NCBI GenBank assembly: GCA_050944435.1
Contig: JBMNRB010000034.1
Coordinates: 1-17,608, forward strand
Length of the DNA stretch: 17,608 nt
Reading direction: 5' to 3'
From: Ruminococcus_G sp050944435
GTDB taxonomy: Bacteria; Bacillota; Clostridia; Lachnospirales; Lachnospiraceae
Shown here piece after piece: positions 1-7,172 of the stretch; position 1 is the first letter of the stretch, and every line of letters begins with the position of its first letter. The notes under the pieces were generated by a model. That model made no database searches. It was not told where the DNA came from and saw only the letters and a program-made list of their open reading frames with translations. A program made the position numbers and the translations under genes.

Positions 1-30
1 AGGTGATTTTTTTGTGGAACAAACACCGCG

Positions 31-118
31 CACCCGCATAGCGGGTGGTTTATATTTCGCACGTTTCCGTTTCTTTACCAAGAAACTCCAACGCACTCAA
101 CTGGGTCTATCCGACCCA
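31..118. repeat. Cluster of three small hairpins (REP-like or IS200/RAYT-like intergenic DNA)
   Basis: Three inverted repeats lie in a row without any open frame. CACCCGC-ATA-GCGGGTG is at 31-47 (7 bp, 3-nt loop), GTTTCTT-TACC-AAGAAAC at 69-86 (7 bp, 4-nt loop) and TGGGTC-TATCC-GACCCA at 102-118 (6 bp, 5-nt loop). All stems are perfect. Such trains of short hairpins between genes are typical of REP-like elements mobilised by IS200-type (Y1) transposases, and the GCGGGTG hairpin looks like those repeats. No transposase is present here, so the mobile origin is inference from structure only. The first hairpin could also be a weak terminator for an off-window gene, but its T tract is poor. Confidence 0.45.
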
Positions 119-120
119 TA

Positions 121-154
121 ATAAAAACCGGGCGCGGCACAGGCCGCTCCCGGT
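121..154 (-). terminator. Rho-independent terminator of pckA
   Basis: On the minus strand a 12-bp GC-rich stem (arms 143-154 and 127-138, one mismatch, 4-nt loop) is followed directly by TTTTTAT at 127-121. It starts 10 bases past the pckA stop codon, so it closes that transcript. Confidence 0.85.
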
Positions 155-163
155 AAATGCTTC

Positions 164-1768
164 TTATAACTGAGGACCAGCTGCAACAAGAGCTTTTCCA
201 GCTTCATTGCCCTGATATTTCACAAAGTTTTTGATGAATCTCTCTGCCAAATCTTTTGCTTTTGCATCCCATTCAGCAGCATCTCCATAAGTATTGCGCG
301 GGTCAAGAATATTTGTATCAACGCCCGGAAGTTCTGTGGGAACCTCAAATCCGAAAATCGGAATCTTCTTGGTCGGTACTTTCAGAACGTCGCCGTTCAA
401 AATAGCATCGATAATGCCGCGGGTATCTTTGATAGAAATTCTCTTTCCAGTTCCATTCCATCCTGTGTTAACCAGGTATGCTTTTGCGCCGCTCTGCTGC
501 ATTCTCTTAACCAGCTCTTCCGCATATTTCGTCGGATGCAGCTCCAGGAATGCCTGTCCAAAGCATGCGGAGAAGGTCGGAGTAGGCTCGGTAATTCCTC
601 TCTCTGTACCGGCAAGCTTTGCTGTAAATCCTGACAGGAAGTAGTACTGTGTCTGTTCCGGAGTCAGAATAGATACGGGAGGCAGTACGCCGAAGGCATC
701 TGCAGAAAGGAAAATAACTTCTTTTGCCGCTGGCGCTGCGGAAACAGGACGTACGATATTCTGAATATGATCAATGGGATAAGATACACGTGTATTCTCT
801 GTCACGCTCTTATCATTAAAGTCAATCTTTCCGTCTGCGTCAAGGGTTACGTTCTCAAGAAGAGCGTTGCGTTTGATCGCATTGTAAATATCCGGCTCTG
901 ACTCTTTGTCCAGGTTAATAACTTTTGCATAGCAGCCGCCTTCAAAATTGAAGATACCGTCATCATCCCAGCCATGCTCGTCATCACCGATCAGAAGTCT
1001 CTTCGGATCCGTAGACAGCGTTGTTTTTCCTGTTCCGGAAAGTCCAAAGAAAATAGCTGTATTTTCGCCATTCAGGTCTGTATTGGCAGAGCAGTGCATG
1101 GAAGCGATGCCTTTAAGCGGCAGATAGTAGTTCATCATGGAGAACATACCTTTCTTCATCTCTCCGCCGTACCATGTGTTGAGGATAACCTGCTCGCGGC
1201 TGGAAATGTTGAACACAACTGCTGTCTCAGAATTCAGACCAAGCTCTTTATAGTTTTCAACTTTGGCTTTGGAAGCATTGTAGCATACAAAGTCCGGCTC
1301 GAAGTTTTCAAGCTCTTCCTCTGTAGGCTGGATAAACATATTTTTAATGAAATGAGCCTGCCATGCAACCTCAACGATAAAACGTACCGCCATACGGGTA
1401 TCTGCATTGGCACCGCAGAAAGCGTCTACTACAAAAAGTCTTTTGTTGGAAAGCTCTTTCAGCGCAATGTCCTTAACCACTTTCCATGTCTCTTCAGACG
1501 CAGGATGGTTGTCATTTTTATACTCATCGGAAGTCCACCATACTGTATCCTTAGAATTTTCATCCATAACGATAAATTTATCTTTCGGTGAACGGCCAGT
1601 ATAGATACCGGTCATTACATTAACGGCACCAAGTTCGCTTACCTGACCTTTCTCAAAACCTTCCAGTTCAGGTTTGGTCTCCTCCTCAAAGAGTACCTCA
1701 TATGATGGGTTATGCACGATTTCCGTAGTTCCGGTAATTCCATACTTGCTTAAATCAATATTCGCCAT
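164..1768 (-). CDS. pckA: Phosphoenolpyruvate carboxykinase (ATP)
   Basis: A 534-aa ATP-type PEP carboxykinase (EC 4.1.1.49), cytosolic, interconverting oxaloacetate + ATP and PEP + CO2 + ADP. In fermenting gut Clostridia it often runs in the CO2-fixing direction or feeds gluconeogenesis (family knowledge). Visible signatures are the phosphate-binding loop GLSGTGKTTLS, the metal and nucleotide segment GDDEHGW just after it, the substrate-side motif TGRSPKDKF near the N terminus, and RGITEPTPTFSACFG in the C-terminal half. Length is normal for the family. The frame is open up to 1798, but the start at 1768 (MANIDLSKYG) is preferred because AGGAGG lies about 9 bases upstream of it (1778-1784). 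Transcription is monocistronic: own promoter upstream and a strong terminator downstream. Confidence 0.97.
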   Translation of the reverse strand: MANIDLSKYGITGTTEIVHNPSYEVLFEEETKPELEGFEKGQVSELGAVNVMTGIYTGRSPKDKFIVMDENSKDTVWWTSDEYKNDNHPASEETWKVVKDIALKELSNKRLFVVDAFCGANADTRMAVRFIVEVAWQAHFIKNMFIQPTEEELENFEPDFVCYNASKAKVENYKELGLNSETAVVFNISSREQVILNTWYGGEMKKGMFSMMNYYLPLKGIASMHCSANTDLNGENTAIFFGLSGTGKTTLSTDPKRLLIGDDEHGWDDDGIFNFEGGCYAKVINLDKESEPDIYNAIKRNALLENVTLDADGKIDFNDKSVTENTRVSYPIDHIQNIVRPVSAAPAAKEVIFLSADAFGVLPPVSILTPEQTQYYFLSGFTAKLAGTERGITEPTPTFSACFGQAFLELHPTKYAEELVKRMQQSGAKAYLVNTGWNGTGKRISIKDTRGIIDAILNGDVLKVPTKKIPIFGFEVPTELPGVDTNILDPRNTYGDAAEWDAKAKDLAERFIKNFVKYQGNEAGKALVAAGPQL

Positions 1769-1792
1769 AATAAAATAACCTCCTAAACTCAT

Positions 1793-1804
1793 TAACACGT
1801 GTCA
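1793..1804. promoter_or_regulatory. Operator-like palindrome in the pckA leader
   Basis: TAACACGTGTCA is an imperfect 12-bp palindrome centred on CACGTG. It lies between the pckA -10 element (1815-1820) and its Shine-Dalgarno sequence, roughly +4 to +15 of the predicted transcript. That is a good place for a repressor. The factor is unknown, and chance occurrence is possible. Confidence 0.3.
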
Positions 1805-1814
1805 CTAAATAGAT

Positions 1815-1845
1815 ATTATACATAAAAATCCAAAAAAGTCATCAA
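1815..1845 (-). promoter_or_regulatory. Probable pckA promoter
   Basis: A perfect TATAAT -10 lies on the minus strand at 1815-1820. The best -35 (TTGATG, 1840-1845) has a long 19-bp spacer, so the -35 is uncertain. Upstream DNA to about 1880 is dominated by A and T tracts that could act as an UP element. The predicted leader is about 40 nt and ends in the AGGAGG site. Confidence 0.6.
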
Positions 1846-1893
1846 AAAAATGAAAAAAATTTTGTTTTTTATTTTTTTCACCCCTGTGAAACA

Positions 1894-1925
1894 AAAAAAG
1901 AGACCTGTTAACAGATCTCTTTTTT
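1894..1925 (-). terminator. tRNA-Pro terminator, potentially bidirectional
   Basis: The arms AGAGA-CCTG and CAG-ATCTCT (1899-1920) enclose a TTAA loop. On the minus strand the stem is complete, with one G·U pair, and is followed by seven T (1899-1893). It begins 11 bases past the tRNA 3' end. On the plus strand the same hairpin has one A-C mismatch and is followed by T1921-1925, so weak termination in that direction is possible. Confidence 0.85.
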
Positions 1926-1930
1926 CGTGA

Positions 1931-2004
1931 TCGGGGCAACAGGATTTGAACCTGCGACCTCACGGCCCCCAGCCGTGCGCGCTACCAAGCTACGCCATAC
2001 CCCG
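1931..2004 (-). tRNA. tRNA-Pro (anticodon GGG)
   Basis: A 74-nt cloverleaf on the minus strand. The acceptor arm pairs CGGGGTA with TGCCCCG and has discriminator A. The D-loop region reads AGCTTGGTAGC. The anticodon stem CACGG/CCGTG encloses loop CTGGGGG, giving anticodon GGG (reads CCC/CCU proline codons). The T arm contains GGTTCAAATCC. CCA is not encoded: the next bases are TCACG. It is a single-gene unit with its own promoter and terminator, between lysA and pckA. Confidence 0.96.
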
Positions 2005-2021
2005 CTTTCGGAACGTTTTTG

Positions 2022-2050
2022 ATTATAGCAAATAATAAATCATTTGTAAA
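2022..2050 (-). promoter_or_regulatory. Promoter of the tRNA-Pro gene
   Basis: On the minus strand the -35 is TTTACA (2045-2050), the spacer is 17 bp, and the -10 is a perfect TATAAT (2022-2027). Transcription would start about 10 bases before the mature tRNA 5' end. The AT-rich DNA behind the -35 up to about 2070 fits an UP element of a strong stable-RNA promoter. I see nothing else in 2051-2119. Confidence 0.85.
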
Positions 2051-2119
2051 GTTTTTTTTAATATAATTTTTCACATTTTTCACTTGGGCAGATCAATGTC
2101 CCCAGTCTCTCCCATTATC

Positions 2120-2162
2120 GCCCCTTTCTGAGGAGATTTCATCCATCTCCCCAGGAAGGGGC
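2120..2162 (-). terminator. Long hairpin directly downstream of lysA, possible terminator
   Basis: Arms 2120-2137 and 2145-2162 form an 18-bp stem with a 7-nt loop and only one weak position on either strand. It begins 11 bases after the lysA stop codon. No T tract follows on the minus strand (GATAATGGGAG), so it is either an atypical terminator or a 3'-end-stabilising structure for the rhomboid-pyk-lysA mRNA. Confidence 0.5.
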
Positions 2163-2173
2163 AGCTCTTTCTT

Positions 2174-3448
2174 TTACTCTTCAAAAATCTTCTTGTAAAC
2201 AGGGAAGCAGTCAAAGGTGGCAAAATAATCCTTCGGCGTCTCCGCCCTTCGAATCATCTTAAAGCTTCCGTCTTCTTTCAGCAAAACCTCCGCTGATTTC
2301 AGTTTTCCATTGTAATTATATCCCATGGAAAAGCCATGGGCGCCGGTATCATGGATAACCAGAAGATCTCCCACATCAACCTTTGGCAGCATCCGGTCAA
2401 TGGCAAATTTATCGTTATTCTCGCAGAGGGATCCGGTCACATCGTACATATGATCACAGGGTTTCTCTTCCTTTCCCATCACCGTGATATGATGATACGC
2501 GCCATACATGGCAGGCCGCATCAGATTTACGGCGCATGCATCGCATCCGATATACTCTTTATGGGTGTGTTTTTCATGGATTACCTCTGTAACCAGACAG
2601 CCGTAGGGTCCGGTCATGAAACGTCCCAGCTCTGTATAAATGGCCACGTCGCCCATTCCCGCCGGCGTCAGAATTTCTTCATAAACCTTTCTTACCCCTT
2701 CGCCGATGACGCGGATATCGTTGGGTTCCTGATCCGGACGGTAAGGAATCCCGATTCCTCCCGACAGATTAATAAATTTAATATCGGCGCCGGTTTCTTT
2801 TTCCAGCTTTACCGCCATCTCGAAAAGTACCTTCGCCAGCATGGGATAGTAATCATTGGTTACCGTATTGCTGGCCAGAAATGCATGGATTCCAAACTCT
2901 TCCACGCCTTTGGCTTTCAAAATCCGAAAAGCCTCAAAAATCTGCTCCGTGGTCATCCCGTATTTTGCATCTCCCGGATTGTCCATGATATCGTTGCTGA
3001 TTTTAAACAATCCTCCCGGATTATAACGGCAGCTGATCCTTTTCGGAATATACCCCAGCGTTTTCTCAAGGAAATCAATATGGGTGATGTCGTCCAGATT
3101 AATGGTCGCTCCGATTTCCTGGGCATATTGATAATCCTCCGCCGGTGTATCGTTGGATGAAAACATAACGTCTTCCCCACTGCATCCGATGGCTTTGGAA
3201 AGCATCAATTCCGTTTTGGAAGAACAGTCGCACCCGCATCCGTATTCCTGCAAAATTTCCATCAGAAAAGGATTGGGGCACGCTTTTACAGCAAAATATT
3301 CTCTGTATCCTTTATTCCAGGAAAAAGCCTCCTTCAATGCCTTTGCATTTTCCCGGATTCCCTTTTCGTCATAGAGGTGAAAAGGAGTGGGAATCTCCTT
3401 CTTAATCTCCTCCAGTTTTTCCTTTGTCACAAAAGGTTTTTTTATCAT
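2174..3448 (-). CDS. lysA: Diaminopimelate decarboxylase
   Basis: A 424-aa PLP enzyme of fold type III (alanine racemase-like barrel plus C-terminal beta domain). It converts meso-diaminopimelate to L-lysine, the last step of lysine synthesis (EC 4.1.1.20). Visible residues are the Schiff-base lysine in YFAVKACPNP (K55), RYNPGG (141-146), the phosphate-binding SGGIG (229-233), ELGRFMTGPYG (273-283), the substrate-side cysteine in GSLCEN (C342) and the tyrosine-rich GFSMGYNYNG (372-381). The usual HIGS motif is changed to HAFLASN (188-194), as also noted under findings. The start is supported by AGGAGGAG upstream. It follows pyk by 29 bp with no terminator and is read as the last gene of that operon. 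A related decarboxylase acting on another amino acid cannot be fully excluded. Confidence 0.88.
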   Translation of the reverse strand: MIKKPFVTKEKLEEIKKEIPTPFHLYDEKGIRENAKALKEAFSWNKGYREYFAVKACPNPFLMEILQEYGCGCDCSSKTELMLSKAIGCSGEDVMFSSNDTPAEDYQYAQEIGATINLDDITHIDFLEKTLGYIPKRISCRYNPGGLFKISNDIMDNPGDAKYGMTTEQIFEAFRILKAKGVEEFGIHAFLASNTVTNDYYPMLAKVLFEMAVKLEKETGADIKFINLSGGIGIPYRPDQEPNDIRVIGEGVRKVYEEILTPAGMGDVAIYTELGRFMTGPYGCLVTEVIHEKHTHKEYIGCDACAVNLMRPAMYGAYHHITVMGKEEKPCDHMYDVTGSLCENNDKFAIDRMLPKVDVGDLLVIHDTGAHGFSMGYNYNGKLKSAEVLLKEDGSFKMIRRAETPKDYFATFDCFPVYKKIFEE

Positions 3449-3478
3449 TTCAGTCTTCTCCTCCTCATTGGTGATCTT

Positions 3479-4915
3479 TTAGTCGCATTGAACAATATGA
3501 AGCATATTGGTCACGGCGCCCTCGCCGGATACAATATTGGTAGCCGGGTCTCCCGCCGTAAATACAACCATATCGCCTGACGCTATATATTTTTCCCGTT
3601 TTACAACGTACATTGCATGAGAAATAATGTTCTCCGTCGAATCTTCTTCATATCCGCCAAGGGGAGTAATGCCCCAGTAAATCTGCATTTTCCTCTGGGC
3701 CCAGGCATTGGGAGTCACTGCATAGATCGGCACCTTGGGCCGGAAATTGGAAATCAATCTGGCCGTCTGGCCGGAAACCGTAGGCGTAATGATACATTTT
3801 GCATGAAGGAAAATGCTGGCCTGCACCGCCGAAATTCCCACTGTACTGGAAACATTGCTGTGTCCCCGCAGCGCCCTGTAGTCCAGGAAACGTTCATAAT
3901 TCAGGTAGGGCTCCGATGAATTGGCGATTTCTACCATCATATGTAACGCCTCCACCGGATATTTGCCCACTGCCGTCTCACCGGAAAGCATGAGCGCATC
4001 GGTGCCGTCATATATGGCATTGGCCACATCTGTCACTTCCGCCCGGGTAGGCCGGGGATTCCTGATCATAGAATCCAGCATCTGTGTGGCCGTAATCACC
4101 GGTTTATACCGCAGGTTGCATTTCCGGATAATTTCCTTTTGAATATGCGGAACTTCCCAGGCCGAAATCTCCACGCCCAGATCTCCCCTTGCAACCATGA
4201 TTCCATCTGCCTGCTGGATGATCCGGTCTATATTATCCACACCCTCTTTGCTTTCGATTTTAGCGATGATATCAATATGATCACCGCCGTTGTTCTTTAA
4301 AAGGCTGCGGATTTCCTTGATGGCATCTGCATTTCTCACAAAGGACGCGGCAATAAAGTCCACTCCCTGCTCTATTCCAAAAAGAATGTCTTTTTTATCC
4401 TGGGCCGTAATGTTGGGAAGGCCAATACAGGTGTCCGGGACATTAACTCCCTTTTGCTGCCCCAGCTCTCCGCCGTTTTGCACCACGCAGGTGATATCCG
4501 TGTCCGTCTTGGAAACCACCTTTAACTCAATCAGCCCGTCATCAATGAGAATTCTTCCGCCGATTCTCACATCCTTAGGCAGCCCGGAATATGTCTGACT
4601 GCAGCGCTTTTCATTGCCCACGATCTTTTCTGTCGTTAAAACGAAGGTTTCTCCTTCCTTCAATATTACTTTCTGACCGCCTTCCAGAAGACCTGTGCGA
4701 ATCTCCGGCCCCTTCGTGTCCAGCAAAATGGCAATGGGTTTTTTCATCTTGGAACGCATCTCTTTTAACAGATCCATTCTCGCTTTCTGCTCCTCATGAG
4801 TTCCATGGGAGAAATTAAACCGGGCAATATCCATGCCCCCTTCAATCAGCTGCTTCATTATCTCCGGATTATCAGTATTCGGTCCCATGGTACAGACAAT
4901 CTTCGTTTTTTTCAT
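3479..4915 (-). CDS. pyk: Pyruvate kinase
   Basis: A 478-aa pyruvate kinase (EC 2.7.1.40), catalysing PEP + ADP -> pyruvate + ATP at the end of glycolysis. Visible signatures are KIVCTMGP at the N terminus, ARFNFSHG (31-38), LDTKGPEIRTG (65-75), the catalytic IIAKIES with K219 and metal ligand E221, MVARGDLGVE (240-249) and the long signature MLDSMIRNPRPTRAEVTD (279-296). The C-terminal allosteric domain ends near residue 478. The extra PEP-utiliser-like domain found in Bacillus-type enzymes is absent. AAGGAGT precedes the start. It sits 37 bp after the rhomboid-like gene and 29 bp before lysA, so cotranscription is likely. Confidence 0.97.
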   Translation of the reverse strand: MKKTKIVCTMGPNTDNPEIMKQLIEGGMDIARFNFSHGTHEEQKARMDLLKEMRSKMKKPIAILLDTKGPEIRTGLLEGGQKVILKEGETFVLTTEKIVGNEKRCSQTYSGLPKDVRIGGRILIDDGLIELKVVSKTDTDITCVVQNGGELGQQKGVNVPDTCIGLPNITAQDKKDILFGIEQGVDFIAASFVRNADAIKEIRSLLKNNGGDHIDIIAKIESKEGVDNIDRIIQQADGIMVARGDLGVEISAWEVPHIQKEIIRKCNLRYKPVITATQMLDSMIRNPRPTRAEVTDVANAIYDGTDALMLSGETAVGKYPVEALHMMVEIANSSEPYLNYERFLDYRALRGHSNVSSTVGISAVQASIFLHAKCIITPTVSGQTARLISNFRPKVPIYAVTPNAWAQRKMQIYWGITPLGGYEEDSTENIISHAMYVVKREKYIASGDMVVFTAGDPATNIVSGEGAVTNMLHIVQCD

Positions 4916-4952
4916 ACGACACTAACTCCTTCTTTCTCTTACTGATTACTGC

Positions 4953-5798
4953 TTATTGTACATGCTTATGGGTAAACAGGTGATCCTGACAGTATTCATA
5001 ATTTCCTTTACATTTGGAACAGAACCGAAATTCCAGGTTGTCTCCGTCCAATTCTGTTCTCCCGCAAATGGCGCATTTATGCTTCGTTACTCGGCCGGAG
5101 GAGGAACTTTGGTTCACCGCCTTCATATACGTCCTCCTTCTTTTCAACTGTCGGGGATTCACCCGGGACATGTTTCTGGACGCAAAGAAGAAAATGATAA
5201 AGTTCATCAAACTGCAGATGATCGCAGCTCTGGTTACCCAGCCGCTTTCTGCCATCTGCCACACCAGATAGACGATATCCACCAGGGCAAGCCATTTGAT
5301 TTTCAGCGGAATGATAAAGTAAAGCAGCACCTGCATATTGGGATATTCTGCTGCAAATCCCAGAAATATGGACATGGAAATAAAATAGGTGCTGAAAGCT
5401 CCTCCCTCCAGGATCAAAATACCGCTGGAACCTGTAAGTCTTAAAATAAAATAAAGGAGGAACGCTCCTATGATAGACAGCACAATACCGCCAAAAATAT
5501 AAAGATTATACCGAAAGGCTCCCCAGGTACGCTCCAGTGTGGTACCAATGGAGTAATAGAAAAACAGCATAATAATCGTAAAAATGTCAAGGGAACCAGG
5601 GGGAATCAGCAGCCAGCTTACAATCCGCCAAACCTGACCCCGCAGGATAAACACCGGCTCCAGATATAAATAAGACAGCACATTGGGCGCCAGATATGCC
5701 AGAAGATATCCTACCACATACGTGATAATTATATACATGGTCAGGTTTGAAATGGCATATTTTCCAAACTTCCGTTCCATTTTGTTTATCAGCTTCAT
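4953..5798 (-). CDS. Rhomboid-like membrane protein with C-terminal zinc-binding module
   Basis: A 281-aa protein with about six hydrophobic segments between residues 18 and 206. The N-terminal part has rhomboid-like features: GQVWRIVSWLLIPPG (54-68) in the loop after the first membrane segment, and YYSIGTTLERTWG (81-93) in the second. The catalytic GxSG serine is not seen (the matching region is GGAFSTY, 132-138), and no histidine occurs in the last membrane helix, so it is probably a non-proteolytic, Derlin-like rhomboid. A basic linker (QLKRRR, 217-222) leads to a cytosolic tail with CAIC (242-245), CSKC (260-263) and C270/H273/H277/H279, which looks like a double-cysteine zinc ribbon or treble clef. 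It is the first gene after a consensus promoter, ahead of pyk and lysA, with AAGGAGA before the start. Function unknown. Confidence 0.75.
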   Translation of the reverse strand: MKLINKMERKFGKYAISNLTMYIIITYVVGYLLAYLAPNVLSYLYLEPVFILRGQVWRIVSWLLIPPGSLDIFTIIMLFFYYSIGTTLERTWGAFRYNLYIFGGIVLSIIGAFLLYFILRLTGSSGILILEGGAFSTYFISMSIFLGFAAEYPNMQVLLYFIIPLKIKWLALVDIVYLVWQMAESGWVTRAAIICSLMNFIIFFFASRNMSRVNPRQLKRRRTYMKAVNQSSSSGRVTKHKCAICGRTELDGDNLEFRFCSKCKGNYEYCQDHLFTHKHVQ

Positions 5799-5851
5799 AG
5801 AATCTCCTTTTCCTTCTCATTTTGCGCTCATCTTTTGGAAAATTCAGATTC

Positions 5852-5880
5852 ATTATACGATGTGCCTGACCCTTTGTCAA
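5852..5880 (-). promoter_or_regulatory. Consensus sigmaA promoter of the rhomboid-pyk-lysA unit
   Basis: On the minus strand both hexamers are perfect: TTGACA (5875-5880) and TATAAT (5852-5857), with the optimal 17-bp spacer. The predicted start is near 5845, giving a leader of about 47 nt before the first gene. Very strong transcription is expected unless it is repressed, which suits a glycolytic gene. Confidence 0.9.
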
Positions 5881-5902
5881 TTCTTCCTGGGGAATCTTCC
5901 CG

Positions 5903-5932
5903 TAGACTTTCCCCGCGTTCCTGTGCTATACT
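5903..5932 (+). promoter_or_regulatory. aroC promoter with extended -10
   Basis: TGCTATACT (5924-5932) is an extended -10 (TGn plus TATACT). A partial -35, TAGACT, lies at 5903-5908 with an 18-bp spacer. It is back-to-back with the rhomboid-pyk-lysA promoter, with 22 bp between the two -35 elements. Confidence 0.65.
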
Positions 5933-5971
5933 CAAAAAAAAGCAAATGAACGTTAAGAAAGGAAATATATC

Positions 5972-7066
5972 ATGGCTGGATCAACAATTGGAACCATTTT
6001 CACCGTCACCACCTGGGGCGAATCCCACGGAAAGGGAGTCGGCGCAGTGGTGGACGGATGCCCGGCGGGACTTCCTTTGTCGGAATCAGATATTCAGAAA
6101 TTCCTGGACCGCAGAAAACCCGGACAGAACCGTTACACCACAGCGCGCATGGAAAAGGATGAGGTAGAGATTCTGTCCGGCATTTTTGAAGGGAAAACCA
6201 CGGGAACTCCCATCTCTTTGCTGGTACGAAATACCGATCAGCGTTCCCGGGACTACAGTGAAATCGCCGGCTATTACCGCCCCGGCCACGCTGACTATAC
6301 CTTTGATCAGAAGTATGGCTTTCGGGATTACAGAGGCGGCGGACGCTCTTCCGGCCGGGAAACGATAGGGCGGGTAGCTGCCGGCGCCATCGCATCAAAA
6401 ATATTGAATGAACTGGGCATTACTCTCTGTACCTACACCAAATCCATCGGCCCTGTACAGGCGGAGGTTTTTGATCCTGCCCACATCAATACGGACCCCC
6501 TTTATATGGCGGACAGCTCCGCATCAGAAAAAGCTCAGGCCTATTTAAAAGAATGCATGGCAAATCAGGATTCCGCCGGCGGCGTCATCGAATGCATCGT
6601 CAAAGGTCTTCCCGCCGGAGTGGGGGATCCCGTCTTTAACAAACTTGACGCCCTGCTGGGAAAGGCGATTTTTTCCATTGGCGCCGTCAAGGCGGTGGAA
6701 ATCGGAGACGGCACGGCCGCTGCCGCCGCCAACGGTTCCTCCAACAACGACACTTTCTGCTGCGATAACGAAGGAGTAATCAGAAAAACCACCAATCATG
6801 CCGGCGGTATCCTGGGCGGAATCAGCGACGGAAGCGACCTGATTCTCCGTGCTTACGTTAAGCCAACGGCCTCCATCTCTTCCCTGCAGGACACCGTCAA
6901 TAAAGACGGGGAGAACATAAAAGTCCGTATAAAGGGACGCCACGATCCGGTTATCGTCCCCAGGGCAGTGGTGGTGGTGGAATCCATGACGGCACTGACT
7001 CTCATCGATGCCCTTCTTGGCGGTATGGGCGCCAGAATGGAAAATCTCATAAAAATCTGGAAATAG
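5972..7066 (+). CDS. aroC: Chorismate synthase
   Basis: A 364-aa chorismate synthase (EC 4.2.3.5), which needs reduced FMN and converts 5-enolpyruvylshikimate-3-phosphate to chorismate, the precursor of aromatic amino acids and folate. The three family signatures are visible: GESHG (16-20) with the conserved H19, RPGHADYT with H106 followed by YRGGGRSSGRET (120-131), and RHDPVIVPRAVVVVE from R323. The length is that of the bacterial enzyme, with no gaps. The start has AGAAAGGA upstream. It is a single-gene unit: the other shikimate genes are not in the window. It is divergent from the PEP-consuming pyk unit and convergent with the lactonase gene. Confidence 0.97.
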   Translation: MAGSTIGTIFTVTTWGESHGKGVGAVVDGCPAGLPLSESDIQKFLDRRKPGQNRYTTARMEKDEVEILSGIFEGKTTGTPISLLVRNTDQRSRDYSEIAGYYRPGHADYTFDQKYGFRDYRGGGRSSGRETIGRVAAGAIASKILNELGITLCTYTKSIGPVQAEVFDPAHINTDPLYMADSSASEKAQAYLKECMANQDSAGGVIECIVKGLPAGVGDPVFNKLDALLGKAIFSIGAVKAVEIGDGTAAAAANGSSNNDTFCCDNEGVIRKTTNHAGGILGGISDGSDLILRAYVKPTASISSLQDTVNKDGENIKVRIKGRHDPVIVPRAVVVVESMTALTLIDALLGGMGARMENLIKIWK

Positions 7067-7112
7067 TATACAAGAAATTTTTTTCAAGTCCCAGGCACAT
7101 CCATTACATGAA

Positions 7113-7153
7113 TATCCCCCGCATCTGTCAGACAATGACGGATGCGGGGGATA
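7113..7153. terminator. Long symmetric hairpin between convergent aroC and lactonase genes
   Basis: TATCCCCCGCATC and its complement GATGCGGGGGATA form a perfect 13-bp outer stem, extended by a T·G pair and GTCA/TGAC to 18 bp around a 5-nt loop. It sits about 47 bp after aroC and 20 bp after the lactonase stop, so it can serve both. Neither side has a long T tract (ATTCTC on plus, TTCATG on minus), so termination could be weak or factor-assisted. Confidence 0.6.
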
Positions 7154-7172
7154 ATTCTCATCTCATTACATC

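Noticed and set aside
31..118. CRISPR array
   Set aside because: The three hairpins differ in sequence and there are no repeated units or spacers.
974..1591. Long plus-strand open frame opposite pckA
   Set aside because: Lies entirely within pckA on the other strand, has no ribosome binding site and no recognisable domain; pckA is certain.
2051..2173. Riboswitch or T-box near lysA
   Set aside because: This region is downstream of lysA; only a hairpin without aptamer-like conserved boxes is seen, and no leader of that kind occurs before the operon start at 5798.
2336..3160. 274-codon plus-strand frame opposite lysA
   Set aside because: Shadow of the lysA coding frame; low-complexity composition without motif and no start signal.
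7066..7112. Small RNA between aroC and the lactonase gene
   Set aside because: Only a T-rich stretch and then a shared hairpin; no promoter was seen.
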